A DNA stretch of 25,474 nucleotides from an uncultured Porphyromonas sp. GTDB taxonomy: Bacteria > Bacteroidota > Bacteroidia > Bacteroidales > Porphyromonadaceae. Location of the stretch: positions 1 through 25,474 of the forward strand of contig UQDF01000030.1 in NCBI GenBank assembly GCA_900539765.1, read 5' to 3'. The notes under the pieces are model-generated. The model was not told where the DNA came from. It did not search any database and was given only the letters and a program-made list of their open reading frames with translations. Each line of letters starts with the position of its first letter. Position 1 is the stretch's first letter. Of the stretch, positions 1 through 6,865 are shown piece after piece. Made by a program: the position numbers and the translations under genes.

Positions 1-14
1 GCCTACGTGGAGAA

Positions 15-55
15 TAAAAAATAGCCACGTGGAGATTTGAGATTCTCCACGTGGC
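15..55 (-). terminator. Intrinsic terminator of dnaX
   Basis: Perfect 12-bp inverted repeat, GCCACGTGGAGA at 24-35 against TCTCCACGTGGC at 44-55, with an 8-nt loop. Read on the minus strand, the stem is followed at once by TATTTTTTAT, the layout of a rho-independent terminator. It lies about 55 nt past the dnaX stop. Each arm contains the palindrome CACGTG, and a third partial copy (CTACGTGGAGA) sits at 3-13. A related hairpin is found at 13777-13813, so the stem may derive from a dispersed repeat. Confidence 0.7.
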
Positions 56-109
56 GATCGTGTCTTCAGCTCGTTTGGCTAAAAATATTCTATTCGTAGG
101 GTGGGGGCG

Positions 110-1927
110 TCACTTGACGCGCAGGTCGAGCGTCTTCGTCAGGTAAGCCACCTCTTTGAAGTTCTCCACATAGTAAGCTGCACGCTCCTGCGCTGTGGAG
201 GCGTGCTGCGTTTGCTCTACAGCTGCGACCTCTTTTGCTAGCGTGAGGTGATCGTTGTGTAGCTTAGCCTTGAGGTAGCGCAGCAACGCGCGCTCGACTC
301 GCTCGAACGACTCTAGCTGTATGTTGCTTACCAGAGAGACTTTAAGCCCATGAGGTGGTTGTAGCTCAGGCGTCACCGTGTGAAGCAGCTGTGAGAGGTA
401 GGCATCGTCCGTTAGCTCCTCATCGGCAAAGGTGAGCCACCACTTGAGCAGTTCATCGGGCGTGATAGGCTCGTCACGCTGTGCAGACTCCGAGGCATCT
501 GAGTCATCGTCCGCTTGAGTGGCAGAGGCTTGCTGTGCCGTGAGCGACTCTTCTGCCTGACGTTTGAGTGCCGATATACGTAGAGAGGAGCCTCTAGGCG
601 TGTATTGCTTCGGTTGACTAGTCGCTAGCTGCGGACTCTTTTTTTTTTCGCTGGGTGTAGGCGTAGCCTGATAGGTCGCTTGCGGCGTCTGCACGCTACT
701 CTCTTGTGGCGCTGTAGTCGCTGGAGCAGTAGCAGCAGCTGGAGCTGTCGAGGTTGACTGACTAGACGATGGTGCTGACGATGGAGCTGGAGCTGCCGTC
801 GCAGGAGCGACCGTAGCATTCTTAAATGCTCCACACATCTCCGAGATCCCCATCAGAGTCAGCTCGACAAGGAGACGCTTAGCTTGCGACGAGCGGTAGT
901 TGCGCTCGCAGGCGACCAGCTTGGAGATAGACTTGTAGAGAAAGAGCGGATGGATCTGCTGCGCTAGCGTCGTAAACCGCTCTGCATGAACGTCCGTATA
1001 GGGGAAGAGCTGCATCGTCTCTGGAGTCCGCGCCACCAGCAGATTGCGCATAAAGTCCGCCAGCCCAATGATCAGTTGTCGCATGGCGACCCCTTTGCCG
1101 AGGAGCTCATCGAGGAGTAAGAGCGTACGCTTGTAGTCACCACTATATAGGTAAGTAGTGAAGTAAAAGTAGTACTCGTCGTCCAGTATGTTGAGCGTCT
1201 GCAGCGTCTGCTCGTAGGAGATGACTCCATCCTGCGCTGTACTAGCCAAGCGGTCAAAGAGCGAGAGCGCATCGCGCATACCACCGTCAGCGATCCTCGC
1301 TATCGTGTCGAAAGAGCGTGGGTCATACTTTAGCCCCTCGGCATCAGCCACACGTCGTAGCTGCTCAGCAATCTGCTCCGGCGGTATCGGCTTGAAGTCA
1401 TACACCTGACAGCGCGAGAGGATCGTCGGGAGGACTTTGTCCTTTTCAGTTGTAGCTAGGATAAAGACCACATAGCCTGGTGGCTCCTCAAGAGTTTTGA
1501 GAAAAGCATTGAACGCACCCGACGAGAGCATATGCACCTCATCGATGATGTAAACCTTGTACTTGCCTTGCTGCGGACGTATGTAGACATCCTCGTTGAG
1601 ACGACGTATATCGTCGACCGAGTTATTGGAGGCCGCATCTAGCTCGTATATGTTGAACGCTCGCTGATGCAGCGCTGCCTGACAGTTGGGGCATACGCCA
1701 CACGCCTCCCCCTCGGGTGTGAGCTGCTCGCAGTTGATCGTACGAGCTAGGATACGCGCAGCCGAGGTCTTACCGACACCACGAGGACCACAGAAAAGGT
1801 ACGCGTGAGCTATCTTACCCTGCTTGATAGCACTCTTGAGCGTGAGGCATATAGCCTCCTGCCCGAGCATCTCGTCGAAAGTCTGCGGGCGGTACTTACG
1901 TGCTGATACTATGAAGTTGTCACTCAT
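110..1927 (-). CDS. dnaX: DNA polymerase III subunit gamma/tau
   Basis: Clamp-loader ATPase of the replicative polymerase; it opens the sliding clamp and, as tau, should tether polymerase cores. Numbering from the Met at 1927 (605 aa): Walker A GPRGVGKT near 47-54, the four zinc-binding cysteines of the DnaX finger (about 66, 76, 79, 82), Walker B DEVH near 129-132 and the SRC sensor near 171. A Pro/Ala/Thr/Ser-rich linker of about 110 residues precedes a C-terminal tau-type domain. I prefer 1927 to the upstream ATG at 1945, because the protein then begins MSDNFIVSARKYRP as in relatives and the start overlaps the upstream gene's stop by 8 nt, suggesting translational coupling. The linker contains ten consecutive A (639-648 on the plus strand) encoding Glu-Lys-Lys-Lys, a likely frameshift site (see findings). 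Function is sure; the start is likely. Confidence 0.97.
   Translation of the reverse strand: MSDNFIVSARKYRPQTFDEMLGQEAICLTLKSAIKQGKIAHAYLFCGPRGVGKTSAARILARTINCEQLTPEGEACGVCPNCQAALHQRAFNIYELDAASNNSVDDIRRLNEDVYIRPQQGKYKVYIIDEVHMLSSGAFNAFLKTLEEPPGYVVFILATTEKDKVLPTILSRCQVYDFKPIPPEQIAEQLRRVADAEGLKYDPRSFDTIARIADGGMRDALSLFDRLASTAQDGVISYEQTLQTLNILDDEYYFYFTTYLYSGDYKRTLLLLDELLGKGVAMRQLIIGLADFMRNLLVARTPETMQLFPYTDVHAERFTTLAQQIHPLFLYKSISKLVACERNYRSSQAKRLLVELTLMGISEMCGAFKNATVAPATAAPAPSSAPSSSQSTSTAPAAATAPATTAPQESSVQTPQATYQATPTPSEKKKSPQLATSQPKQYTPRGSSLRISALKRQAEESLTAQQASATQADDDSDASESAQRDEPITPDELLKWWLTFADEELTDDAYLSQLLHTVTPELQPPHGLKVSLVSNIQLESFERVERALLRYLKAKLHNDHLTLAKEVAAVEQTQHASTAQERAAYYVENFKEVAYLTKTLDLRVK
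639..649 (-). promoter_or_regulatory. Putative dnaX slippage/frameshift site (A10)
   Basis: On the coding strand the sequence reads GAA AAA AAA AAG AGT, a run of ten A containing the heptamer A AAA AAG in the phase used for -1 frameshifting in E. coli dnaX. Shifting -1 (or one extra A) gives six more residues including the first changed Glu, then TAG at 620-618. Losing one A gives Arg-Val-Arg-Ser, then TAG at 627-625. A short imperfect hairpin (AGTC-C-GC, loop AGCTA, GCGACT) follows directly. The predicted short form is 433-436 aa from the Met at 1927, about the size of E. coli gamma. Frameshifting itself is inferred. Confidence 0.6.
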
Positions 1928-3206
1928 CTGCCTTAGGATTGTCATCGTCCGTGTGCGCCTCCTCGTAGCGCTCCTGCTCTGACTTGGTCAGGGCAGAGAG
2001 GCCGTTGTTCTGCACAATTTTGGTGAGACGCTCGAGAGACTTTTTCTCCTGAAGCTCCGTAGAGGCTGTCGGCTTAGCCTTCGAGCCCGGTACGAAGTCG
2101 TGACGATAGAGATTGATAAAGAGTACGATCAGGGAGAGGATCAGTGGCCCGAAGATGACTCCCCAGAACCCGAAGAGCGAGAGACCGATGAAAACTCCGA
2201 AGATTGTAATCAGCGGGTGAATGTTTGCCATCTGCTTCTGTAGGAGTAGGCGAGCCACATTGTCCACACCACCGATGACGATAAAGCCGTATAGCGCTAG
2301 GAGGATCGCATTGAGCCAGTCCCCATTGATCCCCATGACGACCGCTATCGGGATCCATACGATCATCGTACCGAGTACAGGGATGATGGTCGTAAAGGTC
2401 GTCAGCACCGCAAAGAGTAGCGCATTGTTCACCCCAAAGATCAGGTAGCCGATGTAAGCAAAGACTCCCTGTACAATAGCCAAGAGCGGGATGCCGATAG
2501 CGTTGCTCTTGACGATACTGATGGTCTCATTGGAGACCGTCTTCTTATTGCACTCTGTAAAGGGTAGTAGCTCCTCTACAGCAGCTTCAAACTGGTCATA
2601 ACCTCGTAGCATGAAGTAGAGGAGGAAGAGGATGACAAAGGCGTTGAGAAAGAACGAAGACATCCCCTGTAGCAGACCCTTTACGAGCGTGGTCGAGAAG
2701 CTCGTCAGCTTCTGTATGTTTTCATTACTCCATAGCTCTATACCAAACTTGTCCTCCACTTGTTGGACCATATCTTGCGCTTGTACCGTCAGCACATTGA
2801 GCGACTCGGGGTCAAACGAGGAGAAGAGGTCGATCAGCATCAAGACAATCACCAAGAGTGGTATGAGGAAGAAAAAGATAGCCTCTACCGTCAGGAGCGA
2901 TGCCGCCCAGTTACGCCCCCAATGCTTGCGCTCGATGAGCCACTTCATCTGACCTCTCAGGAGGACATAGATAGTCAAGGCTCCCAGCACGCCACTCATA
3001 TAGGGAAGAGCGTGCTTGCCGATGATCAGCATCAGGATGAGGATCAGCGTGATCAGGGAGGTGCGTGGCGTCCAGAAGGAAACTCTATATACAGGCTCTC
3101 CGTGCTTTGTACGACTATGTGTCAAGTCTTCCGGAGAGATATGGTCACAACACTGAGTCGTAGACGACTTGGGGGAGTCATTAGGAACTTTGCTATTTGT
3201 TGTCAT
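1920..3206 (-). CDS. AI-2E family transporter (PerM-like permease)
   Basis: 428-aa polytopic membrane protein of the AI-2E/PerM family. Members include the E. coli autoinducer-2 exporter TqsA but also Na+/H+ antiporters and permeases, so the substrate cannot be named. About 50 polar residues precede a first hydrophobic block (roughly 50-90). Further membrane segments lie near 105-130, 175-200 and 235-365, including the Gly/Pro/Ile-rich stretch around ITIFGVFIGLSLFGFWGVIFGP typical of the family's C-terminal half (shown here only as its landmark). The last 60 residues are charged and cytosolic. The gene is first in a two-gene unit with dnaX, whose start overlaps its stop. A TACCTTTG box at 3260-3267 is a plausible promoter about 55 nt upstream. 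Family assignment is firm, function open. Confidence 0.93.
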   Translation of the reverse strand: MTTNSKVPNDSPKSSTTQCCDHISPEDLTHSRTKHGEPVYRVSFWTPRTSLITLILILMLIIGKHALPYMSGVLGALTIYVLLRGQMKWLIERKHWGRNWAASLLTVEAIFFFLIPLLVIVLMLIDLFSSFDPESLNVLTVQAQDMVQQVEDKFGIELWSNENIQKLTSFSTTLVKGLLQGMSSFFLNAFVILFLLYFMLRGYDQFEAAVEELLPFTECNKKTVSNETISIVKSNAIGIPLLAIVQGVFAYIGYLIFGVNNALLFAVLTTFTTIIPVLGTMIVWIPIAVVMGINGDWLNAILLALYGFIVIGGVDNVARLLLQKQMANIHPLITIFGVFIGLSLFGFWGVIFGPLILSLIVLFINLYRHDFVPGSKAKPTASTELQEKKSLERLTKIVQNNGLSALTKSEQERYEEAHTDDDNPKADE

Positions 3207-3259
3207 AAAGCTAAAGATAAATTTGAGAGATATCGTATATAGACCAAATAACTTTCACC

Positions 3260-3267
3260 CAAAGGTA
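3260..3267 (-). promoter_or_regulatory. Candidate -7 box for the AI-2E gene and dnaX
   Basis: Minus-strand TACCTTTG matches the Bacteroidetes -7 consensus TAnnTTTG, 53 nt upstream of the ATG at 3206. I see no clear TTTG at the -33 position; that place is occupied by the tandem heptamers at 3279-3306. Confidence 0.5.
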
Positions 3268-3278
3268 CGAAAAAGAGA

Positions 3279-3306
3279 TTAGACTTTAGAAGTTAGAGAC
3301 TAGAGG
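3279..3306. repeat. Four tandem heptamers (TTAGANN type)
   Basis: Four consecutive 7-bp units: TTAGACT, TTAGAAG, TTAGAGA, CTAGAGG. A second set of four with the same style is at 18752-18779 and shares the exact 14-mer TTAGAAGTTAGAGA. Both sets lie upstream of a minus-strand gene. Confidence 0.6.
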
Positions 3307-3314
3307 TGCTAGCC

Positions 3315-3354
3315 GTGTCAAAGCGAGACGTCGCCCCTGTAAGGACGCACGCAC
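3315..3354. repeat. Degenerate copy of the 55-bp hairpin repeat
   Basis: On the minus strand this reads GTGCGTCC, TTACAGGGGCGACGTCTCGC, TTTGAC, which follows the order of blocks in the repeat units at 4457-4690 (GTGCGTCCCTACA, then ACGTCTCGTT). CTAGCCGTG just upstream (3309-3317) is also shared with the last unit (4653-4661). It looks like a decayed relative on the other side of trmD and tRNA-Pro. Confidence 0.4.
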
Positions 3355-3377
3355 GAAGCTTAGGAACCCCACCGCCT

Positions 3378-3413
3378 AAACGCAACAAGAGCAGCTCATA
3401 TGAGCTGCTCTTG
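3378..3413 (-). terminator. Terminator of tRNA-Pro
   Basis: Perfect 28-bp palindrome (two 14-nt arms, CAAGAGCAGCTCAT and its complement, 3386-3413), which in RNA forms a 12-bp stem with a four-base loop. On the minus strand it begins 20 nt after the tRNA 3' end and is followed by TTGCGTTTAGG, a modest U-rich tail. It is probably the transcription end of the single-tRNA unit; the tail is weak. Confidence 0.6.
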
Positions 3414-3432
3414 CAGTAGGCCTTGACGACCT

Positions 3433-3510
3433 TGGTCGGGATGACTGGATTCGAACCAGCGACCTCACGCCCCCCAGACGCGCACTCTAACCGGACTGAG
3501 CTACATCCCG
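3433..3510 (-). tRNA. tRNA-Pro (anticodon GGG)
   Basis: Full cloverleaf on the minus strand. The acceptor CGGGATG pairs with CATCCCG; the D stem is GCTC/GAGT; the anticodon stem CGCGT/GCGTG encloses the loop CTGGGGG with anticodon GGG at 3475-3473; the T arm contains GGTTCGAATCC. The discriminator A is followed by an encoded CCA (3435-3433), unlike the tRNA-Gly in this window. It has its own promoter directly upstream and its own terminator. Confidence 0.96.
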
Positions 3511-3522
3511 TATTTCGTTGTG

Positions 3523-3554
3523 CAAAGGTACAACTTATTTTTGGACTAGACAAA
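3523..3554 (-). promoter_or_regulatory. Promoter of tRNA-Pro
   Basis: Minus strand TTTG (3554-3551), 20-nt spacer, TACCTTTG (3530-3523): an almost ideal Bacteroidetes sigma-ABfA promoter. The expected start falls about 5 nt before the tRNA 5' end at 3510. It lies between the trmD stop and the tRNA, so the tRNA need not depend on trmD transcription. Confidence 0.8.
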
Positions 3555-3569
3555 CGCTCTCCCAACAAG

Positions 3570-4253
3570 CTATCCTTCTTCTCCTAGCAGGTCGGGGCGG
3601 AGTGCTTGCGTACGGGCGACCGCCTGCTCATGCTCCCACTGCGCTATGCGTGCCTCGTGGCCACTGAGGAGGACTTCTGGTACGCGCCACCCTTTGTACT
3701 CAGCGGGGCGGGTGTACATAGGAGGTGTGAGCAGGCCATCCTGAAAGGAGTCGCTCAGCGCACTATCCGCATCCCCTAGCACGCCTGGTATGAGCCGTAT
3801 GGTCGCATCGGCAATGATCGCTGCCGCTAGCTCGCCACCCGTCAGGACGTAGTCACCGATGGAGATCTCACGTGTGATGAGATGCTCCCGGATACGATGG
3901 TCGATGCCCTTATAGTGACCGCAGAGGATGATGATATTCTCCATAAGACTCAGCTCGTTGGCGACCGCCTGCGTCAGCACGGGCGCATCGGGTGCCGTGA
4001 AGATAACCTCGTCATAAGGACGCTGGCTACGTAGCTCGGTGATGATGCGGTCGATCGGTTCGATGGACATAAGCATACCAGCTGCGCCCCCATAGGGGTA
4101 GTCGTCGATACGCCCCCAGCGATTGGTCGCATAGTCGCGTAGCTGATGTATATGTACCTCGGCAAAGCCCTCTCGCTGTGCCCGCCCCACGATAGAGGTC
4201 GAGACAAACGGCTCGATCATCTCAGGCAGTACGGTGATGATGTCTATGCGCAT
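3570..4253 (-). CDS. trmD: tRNA (guanine37-N1)-methyltransferase
   Basis: Methylates N1 of G37 next to the anticodon of tRNAs reading CNN and GNN-type codons, including the tRNA-Pro(GGG) encoded just downstream, and so prevents +1 frameshifting; SAM is the methyl donor. The 227-aa length is standard. Family landmarks: DYPYGGAAGM near 51-60, the SPOUT trefoil-knot segments CGHYKGID near 111-118 and SIGDYVLTGGE near 131-141, and the linker to the C-terminal domain with QDGLLTPPMYTRP near 171-183 carrying the expected catalytic Asp. It stands apart from the rpsP-rimM-trmD-rplS operon known in other phyla. A TATCTTTG box at 4291-4298 may be its promoter; the upstream spacer is a repeat array. Confidence 0.97.
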   Translation of the reverse strand: MRIDIITVLPEMIEPFVSTSIVGRAQREGFAEVHIHQLRDYATNRWGRIDDYPYGGAAGMLMSIEPIDRIITELRSQRPYDEVIFTAPDAPVLTQAVANELSLMENIIILCGHYKGIDHRIREHLITREISIGDYVLTGGELAAAIIADATIRLIPGVLGDADSALSDSFQDGLLTPPMYTRPAEYKGWRVPEVLLSGHEARIAQWEHEQAVARTQALRPDLLGEEG

Positions 4254-4290
4254 ATAGGTGTGTGATCCAAAATAGTCAGGGTAAAGTGGT

Positions 4291-4298
4291 CAAAGATA
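4291..4298 (-). promoter_or_regulatory. Candidate -7 box for trmD
   Basis: Minus-strand TATCTTTG fits TAnnTTTG and lies 38 nt before the trmD ATG. No clear -33 TTTG is seen, because the upstream side is already inside the repeat array beginning at about 4311. Confidence 0.4.
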
Positions 4299-4310
4299 GA
4301 CGTGTAATGA

Positions 4311-4690
4311 TGTGTAGGGACGCACGGTACGTCTCTAGTGGGATGGCGTCCGTCCCCGTCAAAGCGATACGTGTATTGACGCTGGGACGTATAACCCGCT
4401 ATAGGGACGCACGATCTGTGCGTCCGTTGTGTCAAAGGTTACAGCATCGTGGTTTTGACGAGGACGGACGCACAGATCGTGCGTCCCTACAACGGGTTAC
4501 TCGTCACGCTGGTCGGAGACGGACGCACAGATCGTGCGTCCCTACAGCGGGTTACACGTCACGCTTTGACGAGGACGGGCGGACACATAGGTCCGCCCCT
4601 ACAACGGGTTACACGTCTCGTTGGTCGGAGACGGACGCCCTCTCGCTAGACACTAGCCGTGCGCCCCTACAGCGGGTTACACGTCTGTGC
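4311..4690. repeat. Array of six ~55-bp hairpin-bearing repeats
   Basis: Four direct units start near 4457, 4512, 4568 and 4623 (periods 55, 56 and 55 bp). Two inverted units lie at about 4311-4366 and 4379-4427. Each unit is a short lead (GACGAGGACGG or GTCGGAGACGG), a palindromic core, then CCCTACARCGGGTTACACGTC. Cores in units at 4404, 4466 and 4521 have arms GGACGCAC/GTGCGTCC with a 5-nt loop. The unit at 4568 instead has GGGCGGAC/GTCCGCCC (4577-4584/4591-4598), a different sequence that still pairs. The first and last units have longer, diverged cores sharing CTAG. The array fills the trmD to S46 peptidase spacer; reading frames across it are repeat artefacts. Confidence 0.85.
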
Positions 4691-4715
4691 GTCCTGATCT
4701 CGTTATTTTCTTCGC

Positions 4716-6827
4716 TTATGCGAAGGTTAGCTCCTGGATCAGACGGGGGCACTTAGCCCACTTGTCGATCATGAAGAGGACGTAGCGGATATCTACCGAG
4801 ATGGTGCGCTGTAGGTCAGGCTCAAACTCGATGTCGCCACTCATAGCCTCCCAGTTGCCGTCGAAGGCTAGACCGATGAGGTTACCATTCTTGTCGAAGA
4901 CAGGGCTACCTGAGTTACCACCCGTGATGTCGTTGTCCGAGAGGAAGCAGGTGAAGAGGTGATCGCCCACACCGTAGGGTGCGAAGTTAGCAGGATTGCT
5001 CAGCAGCTCGAGGATCTCAGGCTGTACGGCGAACTCGCTGCTGTTGGGGTTCTGCTTCTGGAATACACCACGCTCCGTCGTGAAGTGGTAGTACCACGCA
5101 CCGTCACCAGGCTCGTAGCCGAGGATACGGCCGTAGCTCATACGCATCGTGAAGTTGGCGTCTGATGGACGCAGTGCGTTAGGCTGGAACTCGCTCATAG
5201 CGGCAAAGAGCTCACGCTTGCCCTTTTCGATAGCGTAGTTGTACTCCATATACTTATCGATCAGAGTCGAGTAGTACATAAGGACGCTCTGGACTAGCTC
5301 CTGTGCAGGATCGTTAGCTAGGGTCTCCTTGATCTTGTTTGCGTCCATAGCTAGTACAGACATCATCTTATCCTCGTAAGGTACGATGCTATTGGCAAAA
5401 AGCTCATTAGCATAAGCCTCATAGTCACCGCCAAAGCGCTCATCGATGATTTGATAGATGAAGGGGAGGTTGTCTGCTGGTAGCTTGGTGCGTAGTAGTG
5501 CGAGCATAGCTGGGAGTACCTCACGATCTAGGTTAGGTAGGTAATCCTTGTAGAGGTCTGCCAGTTCCTTCTTGTCGCCAGAGCCTGCAGCTACCAGAGC
5601 CTGATAGCCGAGCCATACGATCTCGCTACCGCTCAGCATCGTCTCGATCACATAGTTGAGCTGACGATTGTAGGGAGCAGCCTCCTCGTAGGCACGCTTC
5701 AGGTCGGGGAGTATATTGCCGTAAGGCTTGCCCGTCTGAGCTACCCACTGGGTGAATGCCTCCTCCTCGGCACGCTTGCGGTCTACGACATGGAGCTTCT
5801 CCAGACCGCGGTTCATACCGATAGAGTTCTTCCAGTAGTTAGAGCTCTGAGCATACTTGCTGGCGTACTTGATGCGGGTTGCTTGGTCAGCCTCCATGGC
5901 ACGCTTCCAGATCTCCTGCTTGACACCACGCGCCTCGATGCGGGGAGCGTTCTCATTCTCGATACGGTCGATGACACCATAGGAGGTGAGGTAGCGATCT
6001 GTAGAGCCTGGGAAGCCAATGGTCATAGCGTAGTCCTGCTCCTGGTAACCCTGTAGAGAGACCTTCGTATAGTGTACAGGTCGGTAAGGCTTGTTGCTTG
6101 CTGCGTACTCAGCGGGCTTGTTATTGGCATCAGCGTAAACACGGAAGACGCTAAAGTCGCCCGTGTGGCGAGGCCACATCCAGTTGTCCGTGTCACCGCC
6201 AAACTTACCTACGCTGCTCGGAGGGGTCATAACGAGACGTACATCCTTGTACTCGTCGTAGATGACGACATAGTACTTATTGCCAGCATAGAAGGGGGTT
6301 ACCTCGACAGCGTCAAAGGGTGACTTCGTGTACTCCTTGACGATCTGCTCAGAGACCTTCTCGATGGTCTCCTGACGCTTAGCCTCGTCGGCGATACCAG
6401 CGACAGCCTGCTCGATGCGAGCCGTCACATCGATCTGCGCACGGAGGTACTTGACAGAGAGTCCTGGGATCGGTAGCTCCTCACGGAAAGACTGTGAGGC
6501 GAAGCCGTCACGTAGGTAGTCATGCTCTACGGTACTCTGGCTCTGGATCGCATCGTAACCGCAGTGGTGGTTTGTAAAGAGTAGTCCCTGATCGGAGACG
6601 GTGATACCAGTGCAACCACCGCCGAAGATAACGACGCCACGTGCTATCGAAGGTTTGTCTAGACTATATAGCTCGTCTAGGGATAGGTTAAAGCCTAGCT
6701 CACGCATGCGAGCTTCGTTTTGCTCGTTCAGCTCACTGAGTACCCACATGCCCTTGTCGGCACGTGCTGTAGCACTGCACACGAGGAGTGCACAGAGGGT
6801 CAGGAGCAAGGTCTGTAGTTTATTCAT
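4716..6827 (-). CDS. S46 family dipeptidyl-peptidase (DPP7/DPP11 family)
   Basis: Exported serine dipeptidyl-peptidase that removes dipeptides from the N terminus of oligopeptides, the main carbon source of asaccharolytic Porphyromonas. 703 aa, the usual family length. A Sec signal peptide ends in ATARA at about residue 23. Catalytic triad by motif: His88 in TNHHCG, Asp224 in RHTGDF, Ser639 in GGNSGSPV. The residue 18 positions after the catalytic Ser (Gly657, in FDGNWE) corresponds, by my recollection of the family, to Gly666 of P. gingivalis DPP7 and Arg673 of DPP11. This favours a DPP7-like preference for hydrophobic P1 over Asp/Glu. Location is periplasm or outer surface by inference. The stop lies within a short palindrome (4710-4725). 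Family certain, subfamily moderate. Confidence 0.95.
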   Translation of the reverse strand: MNKLQTLLLTLCALLVCSATARADKGMWVLSELNEQNEARMRELGFNLSLDELYSLDKPSIARGVVIFGGGCTGITVSDQGLLFTNHHCGYDAIQSQSTVEHDYLRDGFASQSFREELPIPGLSVKYLRAQIDVTARIEQAVAGIADEAKRQETIEKVSEQIVKEYTKSPFDAVEVTPFYAGNKYYVVIYDEYKDVRLVMTPPSSVGKFGGDTDNWMWPRHTGDFSVFRVYADANNKPAEYAASNKPYRPVHYTKVSLQGYQEQDYAMTIGFPGSTDRYLTSYGVIDRIENENAPRIEARGVKQEIWKRAMEADQATRIKYASKYAQSSNYWKNSIGMNRGLEKLHVVDRKRAEEEAFTQWVAQTGKPYGNILPDLKRAYEEAAPYNRQLNYVIETMLSGSEIVWLGYQALVAAGSGDKKELADLYKDYLPNLDREVLPAMLALLRTKLPADNLPFIYQIIDERFGGDYEAYANELFANSIVPYEDKMMSVLAMDANKIKETLANDPAQELVQSVLMYYSTLIDKYMEYNYAIEKGKRELFAAMSEFQPNALRPSDANFTMRMSYGRILGYEPGDGAWYYHFTTERGVFQKQNPNSSEFAVQPEILELLSNPANFAPYGVGDHLFTCFLSDNDITGGNSGSPVFDKNGNLIGLAFDGNWEAMSGDIEFEPDLQRTISVDIRYVLFMIDKWAKCPRLIQELTFA

Positions 6828-6865
6828 AAGACGCTTATCTATTAAAGTTAGTATTCTGTATCTGC

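Noticed and set aside
2760..3242. 160-aa plus-strand frame across the AI-2E gene
   Set aside because: Antisense to a clear membrane-protein gene; rich in Gln/Arg/His as expected from the reverse of such codons.
3293..3568. 91-aa minus-strand frame over tRNA-Pro
   Set aside because: It runs straight through the tRNA and its terminator and has no motif.
4311..4690. CRISPR array
   Set aside because: The repeats are nearly contiguous with no unique spacers, differ in their cores, occur in both orientations, and no cas gene is nearby.
4710..4725. CTTCGC/GCGAAG palindrome over the S46 gene stop as a terminator
   Set aside because: Only 6 bp, contains the stop codon, and on the minus strand it is followed by A rather than T.
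4262..4756. Plus-strand frames of 164 and 66 aa with repeated HRSCVP.GYTS-like words
   Set aside because: They are translations of the 55-bp hairpin repeats; the protein repeats are due to the DNA period, and no start or codon pattern supports a gene.
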